A DNA stretch of 64,000 bases, from NCBI RefSeq assembly GCF_900115665.1, contig NZ_FOXH01000012.1:124001-188000 (forward strand), given 5' to 3'. The notes beneath the pieces were generated by a model. It searched no databases and was not told the DNA's origin. It was given only the letters and a program-made list of their open reading frames with translations. Position 1 is the stretch's first letter, and every line of letters begins with the position of its first letter. This DNA comes from Pseudarcicella hirudinis. GTDB lineage: Bacteria > Bacteroidota > Bacteroidia > Cytophagales > Spirosomataceae. Shown here piece after piece: positions 8,941 to 18,448 of this stretch. Position numbers and translations under genes: made by a program.

Positions 8941-10344
8941 TTACTCTTTATCATTCAAAATTATTACTTTCTTCTGAAAGTATTCGGCATAACATTTATT
9001 CCAGAGGTGCTTTTCATTATTTTTAATTTCGTCAAAATAAAGCGATTCGGGTTTATTTTGAAGAGGAGTAACAGCAATTGTATCTTTCTTACTTCCCTGA
9101 ATCAGAGCATATCTTTTCACCATTTCCTGATCGTACCGGAAGGCCGTTCCTTTTAAAATATCACTATACATCATTTCCAGACCAGGACTAAGTATAAGAT
9201 TTATTATAATCCAACCACCCGATATCAAAGTATTTAAAGTATTAATTTTCACTTTATCGAACAGGGCAGTCTGAACAACCCAAAGTGTCAGGTTGTAAAA
9301 CCAGCCTATGATAAAAAAACCAAAAATAACGTTCAGAACCCTTGCAGGAATTCCCATATCATTGCCATAATGAATACCAAAGAGCATTAAAGTAATCAGC
9401 AATGAAAAGGCTCCGAATGCTGCAATTCGGTTTACCTGATATATTGAACCCTTTAGTTTTTCCTTTAAATTTGTCAGAAATGCGATAAATATTATAGAAA
9501 ATGGTAAAATCGGCGTAAAAAATATCCAGTGAAAAGATTCTTTAAAGAAAGACTTAACACCTTTCTCAAGGGCTATTTTTATCCCTCCGCCCAAAACATT
9601 TCCTCCTGTCATCCTGACCGCATTTCCGGGCGCTGAAATAACCAGATAAGATGAGAATGCTGCAACAATCAATAAAAACGCAATGAAAAAATCGATTTTT
9701 CTGTGAAATATTAATTTATACAATCCGGTCAGGCCTAAAAGTCCAACCAGGAAAATCATCATGATTTCATTAGAACCTATAATGAAAAAAACCAGCACCC
9801 CGGCAAGAATTGCTACCCAAATCTGTATTTTTTTATATTTCTCCTGATAAAATCTGTTTATTACCACTATAAGATATAGCCAATAAACAATGGCGATCGG
9901 GTAGATAAAGACCGAAGTGTACCAGTAATAAATATCGACAACGCTTGGAATACATCCCAGAAAAAGAATCAGAAAGGAGGCTGTAACAACCAATTTCTCA
10001 GAAATCCTTTTCAAAAAGAAAAACTCTCCCGCTACTACATAAGTCGCATGAAAAAGGAGTGTTACAATAATAAAAGGCATAACCTTCACAAACCAGAAGC
10101 ATCCGAAGGCTAAAGGTGTAGCATGAAACAAAAAGTTCGTCCAGTATCTTCCTGACCATCCGTCGTAATAAAACTTTTGTCCCTTCCAAAAACCATAATC
10201 CCTTGTTACATAGGCAAAACAATAGTCGTCGGCTACTGATGGATGGTTAAAAATCGCAAGGATAAATACCGGAATTATAATCAAGAGAAGCAAGCCTCCT
10301 ATTACCAGATTCTGAAATTTAGTTTGTTTTAATAAACTCGTCAT
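8941..10344 (-). CDS. DUF6056-like polytopic membrane protein
   Basis: 467 residues, about ten membrane helices. After helix 1 comes SVADDYCFAY (about 34-43), followed by a YYDGWSGRYWTN segment. An Asp pair followed by a G-R-Y element is the hallmark I associate with DUF6056, predicted membrane glycosyltransferases. There is also an SNEIMM segment on a later loop. The gene is 20 bases from its upstream and 24 bases from its downstream operon neighbour. Use of the undecaprenyl-linked sugar made by the adjacent GtrB-like enzyme is a reasonable inference. No substrate can be named. Confidence 0.7.
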   Translation of the reverse strand: MTSLLKQTKFQNLVIGGLLLLIIIPVFILAIFNHPSVADDYCFAYVTRDYGFWKGQKFYYDGWSGRYWTNFLFHATPLAFGCFWFVKVMPFIIVTLLFHATYVVAGEFFFLKRISEKLVVTASFLILFLGCIPSVVDIYYWYTSVFIYPIAIVYWLYLIVVINRFYQEKYKKIQIWVAILAGVLVFFIIGSNEIMMIFLVGLLGLTGLYKLIFHRKIDFFIAFLLIVAAFSSYLVISAPGNAVRMTGGNVLGGGIKIALEKGVKSFFKESFHWIFFTPILPFSIIFIAFLTNLKEKLKGSIYQVNRIAAFGAFSLLITLMLFGIHYGNDMGIPARVLNVIFGFFIIGWFYNLTLWVVQTALFDKVKINTLNTLISGGWIIINLILSPGLEMMYSDILKGTAFRYDQEMVKRYALIQGSKKDTIAVTPLQNKPESLYFDEIKNNEKHLWNKCYAEYFQKKVIILNDKE

Positions 10345-10364
10345 TTTTATCGCTGTCCCTTGTA

Positions 10365-12065
10365 TTATTTATCAATTATTAAACTTTTATGGAATGAAAC
10401 CATAAATTGATTATCTATGATCCTTATGATTCCAACAGAATATTTACCGGGCAGATATGTGTAATCGTCAAACTTCACCTCAAAGCCCTTCCAAAAGTAA
10501 TTACCATTTTTCACTAAATCCTTACGGCTTTTATTTCGCTCTCTTCTGAATGGTAATAAATAGGTCTTCTTTTCAGACTTCAAAATTAGACACATTCCCT
10601 CATCTACAGAGGTTTCTACAGGGAATGTTTCATTTTTAATTAGCCAATGGTTGTCTTTTCTTGAAATTTGGAAAACTGTAGTATCAGAAACAGGTCCCGA
10701 AGCACTTAGAATTTCCTTGCTGAACTTTGTATAGATTGTTTCAGGTGATTTATAAACCTGTGTTTTGATGGCTTCTTCTGTAATTTTATCAATAGACTCA
10801 GCCCAGTCATTTCCATGAGGATAAAAACTTAAAGCTTTGTTATTCTGAAAATTAAACATCCCTACAAAAAGGTTTTCTCTCATATTAAAGATCGTTTCAT
10901 GATTCCAGTAATATGAAAAGAAATACATAAAAATGCTAAAAGGAAGAAAAACCCAAAGTGCTGCTTTTTTTATCATTCCTGAAAAATTAATCAGACAGAA
11001 GAAATAAGCAAGACATAAAAGCAAGACACTTATGAATTTGTATCTGCTGAAGAACATTTCATAATACCCATCCTGGCTGGCAGAGCGGGAATATGCTACG
11101 GCAGCAGCAGAAATAAGCAAACAAATTACGGAGCTGCTCAAAAAGAGATTGGCCCGGTAGTTTTTCTTAAATTTTATCGGAAAATACCTGTTTTTAAAAT
11201 CGAAATAATTATTTAACAGCGCAAAACATGTATAAATCAGTCCGGTTAATACCAATGCTCCGAATAAAAATGCGGTGGTATTACTCAAAAAAGAGGCTGA
11301 TTGTATTTCCAGATAACTTCCTAAAAGGATTACAAAACTTGTAAACAGGTGAACGATATCTAATTGATGAGGTACAATAGGAGAGGGTTTATAGGTACTG
11401 AAATAAAGTGCGACGCATAGTGCTCCCGTTACTGTCATAATTCCACATTCCTTATATCTTTTCAGGTAAATCAATACCAGCGCTGCCGGGAGAAAGACAA
11501 ACATTCCATTGCTGAAAGTGAAGGTTACTAAAATCGCAGATAATATTGCCCAAAGAAAATATCTCGGTTTATCAAAGCTCAGTAAGTAGAGCGTAAGCAT
11601 CTGTAAAAAGCCGATAGGATAATATGTCCAGTTACAGATAGTCCAAAATTGATTTTCAAAGGTCTGCATCTGAAATATCAAAAATGGAATCGGAAGGAAA
11701 AAGACGAAGTCGGTTTTAGTTTTCTGAAAAACCTTCCAGAAGAAGAAAAGAAGTCCTCCTAAAAATAAATTCCCTAAATGAGCTAAAATAGTATAATTCA
11801 GACTTCCGGTAAATTTATAAATCAGATAAGCAACAAATTTTGAGACAGGGGTGCGATGCTCGGTAATAGTATGCTGCTTCATGAAAATCCAGAAAGCTTC
11901 TGCAATAGATTTACTTTTATTTACTGCCAGAATGCAGTCGGTATAGTAGAGGTTATCATCTAAAAATGGAATATTTACAGTATATCTCCCAACATACCAG
12001 ATAAAAAATCCAGCGGGAAATGCAGCAACTATGTAGGTTATATACTTCAATAAATATGGTTTCAT
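10365..12065 (-). CDS. Polytopic membrane protein, GT-C-like, paralogue of the gene at 6199
   Basis: 566 residues with many membrane helices and a C-terminal soluble domain. Landmarks shared with the 6199 gene are PFLDD at residues 33-37, EHR at 69-71, the GN pair and FFFWKVF helix, FLPIP near 118, FSNGMF near 190 and an ILKSEKKTYL strand near 500. The two therefore look like diverged duplicates inside one operon. Full-length similarity by eye is modest. The family has no function I can name; a GT-C type sugar transferase is the best guess from the acidic first-loop motif and the operon. Confidence 0.7.
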   Translation of the reverse strand: MKPYLLKYITYIVAAFPAGFFIWYVGRYTVNIPFLDDNLYYTDCILAVNKSKSIAEAFWIFMKQHTITEHRTPVSKFVAYLIYKFTGSLNYTILAHLGNLFLGGLLFFFWKVFQKTKTDFVFFLPIPFLIFQMQTFENQFWTICNWTYYPIGFLQMLTLYLLSFDKPRYFLWAILSAILVTFTFSNGMFVFLPAALVLIYLKRYKECGIMTVTGALCVALYFSTYKPSPIVPHQLDIVHLFTSFVILLGSYLEIQSASFLSNTTAFLFGALVLTGLIYTCFALLNNYFDFKNRYFPIKFKKNYRANLFLSSSVICLLISAAAVAYSRSASQDGYYEMFFSRYKFISVLLLCLAYFFCLINFSGMIKKAALWVFLPFSIFMYFFSYYWNHETIFNMRENLFVGMFNFQNNKALSFYPHGNDWAESIDKITEEAIKTQVYKSPETIYTKFSKEILSASGPVSDTTVFQISRKDNHWLIKNETFPVETSVDEGMCLILKSEKKTYLLPFRRERNKSRKDLVKNGNYFWKGFEVKFDDYTYLPGKYSVGIIRIIDNQFMVSFHKSLIIDK

Positions 12066-12093
12066 TCGGTATTAGGGTAAGTTTAAAAAAGGT

Positions 12094-12990
12094 TTAGCTC
12101 AGTTGTTGTCTTTTGTTTTTTCTATACATCAGTAAAGGATAGGCTAAAACAGAACCTAAAATTACCAAAGTTCCCAGGTAAAAACCTGTAGTCATTCTTT
12201 CTTTTTCTCCGAAAATCACAAAAGCGAATATAATACCATAAACCGGTTCGAGGTTGATTGTGAGGTTCATAGCAAAAATAGTGAATTTTCTCGCAAGGTG
12301 AATGGTTTCAGCAAAGGCAAAAACCGTACAGACAAATGCCAGAATACTTAACCAAAGCCAGTCAAATCCCTGTGGCATAATCTTCAGAGCTTCATCGGTA
12401 AAGTTACTGTAAACCAATAATATGATCAGGGAAGTAATAGCGGCGCCTATCATTTCATAAAAAGTAATAACCGGTGCATCAAACTTTTTGGTAAACTGTC
12501 CGTTGATTACGGAAAACAAAGCCCCCATCACAGCAGAACCTATTCCAAGCATTAATCCTGTAAAATGATTAAATTCAAACAAAAAAATCATATATAAGCC
12601 TGCAATAACAACCGCCCCCAGCAAAACCTCCAGAATACTCATCTTTTTCTTTGCTACCAGAGGTTCAAGAAAACTTGTCCATAAAGACTGGGTGGAGAAA
12701 CCTGCCAGGCAAATAGCTACAGTAGAAACTTTAGCCGAAAGAAAGAACAGAACCCAATGACAGGTCACAATTGATCCTGTTAAAAGGATTTTTATCATAG
12801 CACCTTTTTCTATGGAAAAACTTGTCTTTCTTATTTTCAGAAGAATAAAAAGTCCTGTTGACGACAATAATGTTCTGAAAAAAACCAGGCTCAGGGAATG
12901 AACAGAAATGAGTACGCCGAGTATGGCGGTAAAGCCGAAAATCAGAACGACAAAATGAAGTTGTAAATAATCTCTAATGGTTGGTTTCAA
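12094..12990 (-). CDS. EamA/DMT family transporter
   Basis: 298 residues with ten predicted helices arranged as two EamA repeats (about 10-140 and 155-290). The second repeat contains the usual NLEPVYGIIFAFVIFGE motif. It is the first gene of the minus-strand operon, 28 bases before the polytopic protein gene. Most EamA proteins export metabolites, but members of the DMT superfamily also flip lipid-linked sugars. Because it precedes a GtrB-like enzyme and three GT-C-like proteins, a flippase role comparable to GtrA is an attractive hypothesis. The family call is firm, the substrate is not. Confidence 0.88.
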   Translation of the reverse strand: MKPTIRDYLQLHFVVLIFGFTAILGVLISVHSLSLVFFRTLLSSTGLFILLKIRKTSFSIEKGAMIKILLTGSIVTCHWVLFFLSAKVSTVAICLAGFSTQSLWTSFLEPLVAKKKMSILEVLLGAVVIAGLYMIFLFEFNHFTGLMLGIGSAVMGALFSVINGQFTKKFDAPVITFYEMIGAAITSLIILLVYSNFTDEALKIMPQGFDWLWLSILAFVCTVFAFAETIHLARKFTIFAMNLTINLEPVYGIIFAFVIFGEKERMTTGFYLGTLVILGSVLAYPLLMYRKNKRQQLS

Positions 12991-13018
12991 ATCTCAGCAA
13001 CTGTTAAATTTTAAATTA

Positions 13019-13026
13019 CAAAGGTA
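13019..13026 (-). promoter_or_regulatory. Candidate -7 promoter element for the glycosylation operon
   Basis: Read on the minus strand this is TACCTTTG, matching TAnnTTTG, 29 bases upstream of the EamA start. I did not find a clear -33 TTG, so confidence is moderate. Confidence 0.4.
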
Positions 13027-13157
13027 GGGCATATTCTCTGATTTTAGGTTTATTGTAAAGGAATGTAACGCTATTCCTCCATAAATTAATGAAAAAGAGA
13101 GGGTTACTCAGGAAATCTTCCTGCTGAAATTTATTACCTGCAACAATTCTTCAAAAA

Positions 13158-13196
13158 GCAAAAGGGGTATAAACAATTTGCTTATACCCCTTTTTA
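13158..13196. terminator. Rho-independent terminator after ettA
   Basis: Stem AAAGGGGTATAA with its complement and a short loop, flanked by A- and T-runs, 13 bases beyond the ettA stop on the minus strand. Confidence 0.8.
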
Positions 13197-13208
13197 CCCA
13201 AAACCTGA

Positions 13209-14873
13209 CTAAACCAGTTTTTTGTATTTGATTCTTTTCGGACCAACATCTCCTAATCTCTTACGTCGATTTTCCTCATATTCGGAGAAGTTTCCTTCAA
13301 ACCAATAAACCTGAGAATCTCCTTCAAATGCTAAAATATGCGTTGCAATTCTATCAAGGAACCAGCGGTCGTGGGAAATAACCACAGCACAACCCGCAAA
13401 GTTTTCCAGGGCCTCTTCCAATGCTCTTAAGGTATTAACATCCAGGTCGTTGGTTGGCTCATCAAGCAGCAATAAGTTTGCACCTTCCTTAAGCATCATG
13501 GCTAAGTGAACCCTATTTCTCTCTCCACCGGAAAGATTAGCTACTTTCTTTTCCTGATCAGCTCCCCCAAAGTTAAATTTGCTTACATAAGCACGGGCAT
13601 TGACTTGCTTTCCGCCTAAAATAATATGTTCCGTTCCACCAGAAATGGTCTCAAAAACAGATTTTTCCGGCTTCAACTGATTATGCTCCTGATCTACATA
13701 GGCCATTTGCACCGTTTCTCCCACTTCAAAAGTTCCTGCATCAGGCGTTTCCTTGCCTGTAATTAGTTTGAAAAGAGTGGTTTTCCCCGCACCATTTGGT
13801 CCGACAATCCCCACAATTCCTGCAGGTGGTAATGCAAATGAAAGGTTTTCGAATAACAATTTGTCCCCGAAAGCTTTAGAAACATTGTTGACTTCAATAA
13901 CTTTATTTCCCAGACGCGGACCGGCCGGAATAAATAATTCCAGTTTATCCTCTTTCTGTTTCGTCTCTTCTGAAAGCAATTTTTCATAGGCCCCCAAACG
14001 TGCTTTTGATTTTGCCTGTCTTGCTTTCGGAGCCATTTTAACCCATTCCAATTCTCTCTGCAAGGTTTTCTGGCGACGAGATTCGGTTTTTTCTTCCTGC
14101 GACAAACGATTTTGTTTCTGCTCTAACCATGAAGAATAATTCCCTTTCCATGGAATACCTTCACCTCTATCCAGTTCAAGAATCCATCCTGCTACGTTAT
14201 CAAGGAAATAGCGGTCGTGGGTTACAGCAATTACGGTTCCTTTATACTGACGTAAATGCTCTTCAAGCCATAATACCGATTCCGCATCAAGGTGGTTGGT
14301 AGGCTCATCCAGCAACAATACATCAGGTTCCTGTAAAAGCAGGCGGCAAAGCGCTACACGTCGTTTCTCTCCACCGGAAAGATTGGCAACATTGGCATCT
14401 GAAGGAGGGCAGCGGAGCGCATCCATTGCTTTTTCCAGGCGATTATCCAATTCCCAGGCATTAAAATGATCCAGTTTTTCCTGAACTTCCCCCTGACGTG
14501 CCAAAAGTTTATCAAAATCTGCATCCGGATCTCCAAAAGCTTCATTTATCTCATCGAATTCCTTCAATAAACCGATAATTTCGGCAACACCTTCTTCCAC
14601 AACTTCTTTAACGGTTTTATTAGGGTCTAATTCCGGTTCCTGCTCAAGCATTCCGACAGAATAACCCGGCGAAAAAACCACATCTCCGGTATAGTTTTTG
14701 TCTTTTCCTGCGATAATTCTCAGAAGTGTAGACTTTCCTGCTCCGTTTAAACCTAATACACCTATTTTCGCTCCATAAAAAAAGGAGAGATAAATGTTCT
14801 TTAAAATTGTTTTTTGTGGAGGAACAGTCTTGGAAACCCTCTCCATTGAGAAAATAATTGTTTCGTTACTCAT
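13209..14873 (-). CDS. ettA: Energy-dependent translational throttle protein EttA (ABC-F)
   Basis: ABC-F protein of 554 residues, the standard EttA length. It has two ATPase domains: Walker A GLNGAGKST (about 40-48) and GPNGAGKTT (about 355-363), signatures LSGGEKRRVALCR and LSGGERNRVHLAM, and Walker B LLLDEPTNHLD and LLLDEPTNDLD. The inter-domain linker near residues 245-320 is long and rich in basic residues, as in ABC-F proteins. There are no membrane segments. EttA binds the ribosomal E site and gates the first elongation cycle according to the ATP/ADP ratio. It is monocistronic, with its own terminator. Confidence 0.95.
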   Translation of the reverse strand: MSNETIIFSMERVSKTVPPQKTILKNIYLSFFYGAKIGVLGLNGAGKSTLLRIIAGKDKNYTGDVVFSPGYSVGMLEQEPELDPNKTVKEVVEEGVAEIIGLLKEFDEINEAFGDPDADFDKLLARQGEVQEKLDHFNAWELDNRLEKAMDALRCPPSDANVANLSGGEKRRVALCRLLLQEPDVLLLDEPTNHLDAESVLWLEEHLRQYKGTVIAVTHDRYFLDNVAGWILELDRGEGIPWKGNYSSWLEQKQNRLSQEEKTESRRQKTLQRELEWVKMAPKARQAKSKARLGAYEKLLSEETKQKEDKLELFIPAGPRLGNKVIEVNNVSKAFGDKLLFENLSFALPPAGIVGIVGPNGAGKTTLFKLITGKETPDAGTFEVGETVQMAYVDQEHNQLKPEKSVFETISGGTEHIILGGKQVNARAYVSKFNFGGADQEKKVANLSGGERNRVHLAMMLKEGANLLLLDEPTNDLDVNTLRALEEALENFAGCAVVISHDRWFLDRIATHILAFEGDSQVYWFEGNFSEYEENRRKRLGDVGPKRIKYKKLV

Positions 14874-15256
14874 CTGACTTTAAGGACGTATGTCAATTTT
14901 TTTATTTGTTTCCCAAATATTTAATAAAACTTTTAATTTTTAAAATCACCAAAATTTTATTTATTTGTACTTGGCAATAATTTTGTGTCAACAAATATCG
15001 TAAAACCTCCGGTAGAACGATAAATTATTCCAAAATAATCGTTTCTTAACAAGAGATAATTAAATTTAGGGGTTAAATAAGTAGCCAGGGAAAAATTAGT
15101 GTGCCGTTTAATAACTTATTAGATTATTCAAACCTCAAGTTTCCAAAATAAAAACTATTTTCGAGAGCTAAATTTTATATTAAAAAAACAACGTTTAACC
15201 ACCCGCAAAGATGTTAGAGCAATGTGCTTTGCCAGACTCTCTAACCCTATACCAAA
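14874..15256. promoter_or_regulatory. AT-rich divergent intergenic region with a candidate promoter
   Basis: 383 bases between the divergent ettA and DUF349 genes. A TAnnTTTG match (TAATTTTG) lies at 14978-14985 on the plus strand. If used, it would give the DUF349 gene a leader of about 265 bases. No convincing -33 partner, RNA fold or small gene was seen. Confidence 0.35.
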
Positions 15257-16537
15257 ATGGAAAATACAGTACAATCTGCCGCTCAGTACGGCTATTGCAA
15301 AGATGGTAAAGTCTATTTACGAGGATATTTAGACTATTCGGACCGTGAAATAGGTGTCGTAAGAAACACTGAAGAAGAAGCTCTTCAATACTTTGTGAAC
15401 CGCTTCTCTATTGCTGAAAACAAAGTCAATACGCTTTTTGAGCAAGTTGAAGAAGCACAAAACAAAGGTTCTTACCTGACGAAATTATTGCAACTCCGCA
15501 AAAGTCTTGTCGAATTTGACGGGCTTGGCAATTTTATTCCTCTTCTTCATAAACTTGATGAACTGGAACTGAATCTTCGTGAATTGATTTTAACCAATCA
15601 AATCAAAAATCTTGAAATCAAACGTGCCTTAATTGAAGAATCCAAAGAAGCTGCCAAAATTGAAGACTGGCAGGCTGCCACGGAAGCTCTTATGGAGATT
15701 AAGACCAAATGGCTTAAAACCGGGCCGGTTGATAAATCTATTCAGGATACAGTAGAAGGAGAGTTTACAAATATCAACGATGACTTCTTCATGCGTCGTC
15801 GTGAGTATTTTGCTGAGAAAAACAGAATTATAGACGAAAAAATCGCATTCCTTCAGGCTTTGGTAGAAGAAGCATTCCAGCTTCGGAGATCTGATGATGT
15901 TGATGCGGCTTTCGCACGTATAAAAGAATTACAGAGAGAATGGAAAACGGTCGGACAAGTTCCTCCGAAAAAGCAATCTCAACTTTGGAAACAATTCAAG
16001 AAAGCCAACGACTGGTTCTTTGAAAGATATAACCGTGCCAAGGGTATTGTTTCTAAACCTCGGGTAGATCCTAGAGTTCAACAGTTGATAGATATGACAA
16101 CTGAACTTGAAAAGCTTTTACCGGATCAGCAAAATATCCCTGCTTCAGCAGAAAAAGCAAAAGCTTATCTGGTACAGTGGAAAGAGATTTCGGCACAGGT
16201 AAAAACAATCGACAAAGCTCTTGCGGAAAGATTCCGTACGGTTTGTGATAAGATTTTCGAAATGAACTATTTACTTCGTGTAATCAGTTACCGCCATCCG
16301 GCATTACATGAAAAGCCAAGAATCGAGCAATTGAAAATCATGATTAATCAGATGGATTACATGACCAAGAAAGAGAAGAATGAGCTGGAAACCTTTATTG
16401 AAAATGCTCAATACTCTAATCAGATGCAGGATCGTCAGGTAATTGGCAAGATTAATACCCAAAAACGTAAGATTTCAATGAAAGAGATTTTGCTGGTTGA
16501 GTTTAAGAAAGAACTTGAAATTATCCTGGGACAATAA
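15257..16537 (+). CDS. DUF349 domain-containing protein
   Basis: 426 residues, highly charged and predicted almost entirely helical or coiled-coil. Repeats of the DUF349 type recur: EDWQAATEALMEIKTKWLKTG (about 138-158), then REWKTVGQVPPKKQSQLWKQF (about 230-250), then a weaker VQWKEISAQVKTIDKALAERF copy (about 313-333). Such proteins are universal in Bacteroidota but have no agreed function there. No signal peptide is present. The gene is alone and ends at a strong bidirectional terminator shared with mpl. Confidence 0.85.
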   Translation: MENTVQSAAQYGYCKDGKVYLRGYLDYSDREIGVVRNTEEEALQYFVNRFSIAENKVNTLFEQVEEAQNKGSYLTKLLQLRKSLVEFDGLGNFIPLLHKLDELELNLRELILTNQIKNLEIKRALIEESKEAAKIEDWQAATEALMEIKTKWLKTGPVDKSIQDTVEGEFTNINDDFFMRRREYFAEKNRIIDEKIAFLQALVEEAFQLRRSDDVDAAFARIKELQREWKTVGQVPPKKQSQLWKQFKKANDWFFERYNRAKGIVSKPRVDPRVQQLIDMTTELEKLLPDQQNIPASAEKAKAYLVQWKEISAQVKTIDKALAERFRTVCDKIFEMNYLLRVISYRHPALHEKPRIEQLKIMINQMDYMTKKEKNELETFIENAQYSNQMQDRQVIGKINTQKRKISMKEILLVEFKKELEIILGQ

Positions 16538-16555
16538 TACATACGTTCTGATACT

Positions 16556-16598
16556 AAAAGCGAGAGCGATGAAAGTTTTTCATCGCTCTCGCTTTTTA
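16556..16598. terminator. Rho-independent terminator, bidirectional
   Basis: Near-perfect 17-base stem (AAAGCGAGAGCGATGAAA and complement) with a T-run, between the convergent DUF349 gene and mpl. Confidence 0.88.
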
Positions 16599-16613
16599 CA
16601 GATAGTCTGCTGT

Positions 16614-17978
16614 TTACAAAATTTTTGAAGCCAGCGCTTTAAAATCCAATCCGTCAAATGTACCGGAAGTCATCATTAACAAATTGGTATCCTTCCAGTT
16701 TTGTCTTAATAAGAACGACTGTAATTCTTCGCTGTTTGTAAAAACCTGAAGATTTTTATTATTAAAATTCTGCTGAATGTCTTCTGCTGAAATAGCGGGT
16801 AATTTCTTATGTTCTAAAGTATGAGGGCTGTAAAAAACAACAGGTAAATCCGCAGCATTCAGTTTATTGGCATATTCCGGCAAAAAACTTTTGTTCAGAC
16901 TGCTGAAAGTATGTAACTCAAGACAGGCAATTAATTTCCGTTTAGGAAACTGCTCCTTCACCGCTTTTGTCGTTGCCTCAACTTTTGAAGGGGCATGAGC
17001 AAAATCCTTATAAATTACAGTTTCTTCATTTCCGCCTAAAAATTCAAGCCTTTTGGCCGCCCCTTTAAAACTTGGAATTGCCTCATAGAATTCTTCTTCT
17101 TCAATTCCAATCTGCGAAAGCACCAGTTTTGCCCCGTTGATATTTTTCATATTATGCTCTCCGAAGACACTCACTTCCACTTCTTTCTTAGCAGCAGTAA
17201 TTAAATAGGTCTTTCCATCCCTGATTTTATTAGGATGCGCCTGATAATCATATCCTTGTATTTCTGTAGAAAGGTTCTTTCCGATCTTTGAAACCAGTTT
17301 ATCCGTACTATCATAAACCAGGCTGCCGGCTTTTGGTAATAAATCTGCCAGCAACTCAAATTGATGTACATATTGATCAAATTCCGGATAAACATTTATA
17401 TGATCCCAGGCAATACCGGAAATTAAAGCGACATGAGGATGATAATGAATAAATTTAGGTCTTCTATCGATAGGAGATGACAAATATTCATCTCCTTCAA
17501 TGACAATTAATGGTGCATTTGAAAGGCTCGCCATAGTATCAAATCCTTCAATTCTGGCACCAACCATATAATCGAACTTACGCTTATGGTATTTCAGAAC
17601 ATGCAAAATCATAGAAGTGATGGTTGTTTTCCCATGACTTCCGGCTATAACAACCCGGTGCTTATGCTCACTTTGTGAGTAAATAAATTCAGGATATGAA
17701 TAAATTTTAATACCTGCTTCCTGTGCTTTAATTAACTCCGGATTGTCAATTCTGGCATGCATTCCCAACACCACATAATCCAGCTTTGAAGTAATTTTCT
17801 CAGGAAACCAGCCTATTTCGGCAGGTAACAAACCTTTTTCTGCCAGTAAAGTACGGGAAGGCTCATAAATTTCATCATCCGATCCGGTGACGTTGTGACC
17901 CTGATTATGCAAAACTATCGCCAGATTGTGCATGGCGGCTCCACCAATAGCTATAAAATGTATATTTTTAGCTGTCAT
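16614..17978 (-). CDS. mpl: Mpl-type muropeptide ligase
   Basis: Mur ligase of about 454 residues from the ATG at 17978. A reading from 18017 adds 13 residues ahead of the conserved IHFIAIGGAAMHNLA Rossmann start. The ATP loop is IAGSHGKTT (about 117-125). Later motifs are VIEGDEYLSS, the SGIAWDHINVYP metal/adenine region and DFAHAPSKV in the C-terminal domain. Mpl joins UDP-MurNAc to the recycled tripeptide L-Ala-gamma-D-Glu-meso-Dap in peptidoglycan recycling. The domain order and the GGAAMHNLA motif separate it from MurC. The neighbours are unrelated and it appears monocistronic. Confidence 0.88.
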   Translation of the reverse strand: MTAKNIHFIAIGGAAMHNLAIVLHNQGHNVTGSDDEIYEPSRTLLAEKGLLPAEIGWFPEKITSKLDYVVLGMHARIDNPELIKAQEAGIKIYSYPEFIYSQSEHKHRVVIAGSHGKTTITSMILHVLKYHKRKFDYMVGARIEGFDTMASLSNAPLIVIEGDEYLSSPIDRRPKFIHYHPHVALISGIAWDHINVYPEFDQYVHQFELLADLLPKAGSLVYDSTDKLVSKIGKNLSTEIQGYDYQAHPNKIRDGKTYLITAAKKEVEVSVFGEHNMKNINGAKLVLSQIGIEEEEFYEAIPSFKGAAKRLEFLGGNEETVIYKDFAHAPSKVEATTKAVKEQFPKRKLIACLELHTFSSLNKSFLPEYANKLNAADLPVVFYSPHTLEHKKLPAISAEDIQQNFNNKNLQVFTNSEELQSFLLRQNWKDTNLLMMTSGTFDGLDFKALASKIL

Positions 17979-18448
17979 CTTTAGTAATTTAAATTTATGC
18001 CCTGAGGCTTTTTTCAATTGTTTTAGGACAATTTTATAATATTAATTGTTTATAAAAATATTTGAAGGATAAAATAATCTTCCCCAAATATCATTCTGAA
18101 TATAACATACTGGTTTACAGAATATTAAATTTCAAATCAGTTATCATTATTTTCCCGGATTACTGCCTGGAAATACCCTGTTTTCTTTCATTTTCAGGAT
18201 TATCCGGCATTCTCAGAATTAAATAATTGTAAAATTGAGGTCTGATACAAGGCTTCTTTGATAAATCCAATTTTTTTGCTTGCAAAGGTCATACTTTTGT
18301 TGCACTTTTGCACGTTTTTTATAACGCTGTTTATCAGAAATGGTTATTAAAAATACTACTTCTTGTCACCAGAAGTAGCATAAGATAGCTCAATCGGGCG
18401 ATCTTAAAGTTAAACAATTAAATTAAAATTTATGCTTTTCGCTGTAGG
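17979..18448. promoter_or_regulatory. Divergent intergenic region and long leader of the arginine decarboxylase gene
   Basis: About 470 bases. A TAnnTTTG element (TACTTTTG) lies at 18292-18299, which would give a leader of about 145 bases before the decarboxylase start. The leader includes a hairpin-like CTACTTCTTG...AGAAGTAG near 18356-18378. Whether it controls expression cannot be judged by eye. No other gene was seen. Confidence 0.4.

Noticed and set aside
13753-13989. Open frames opposite ettA (and similar long frames opposite other genes)
   Set aside because: They mirror the codons of strongly conserved genes and have no motif of their own.
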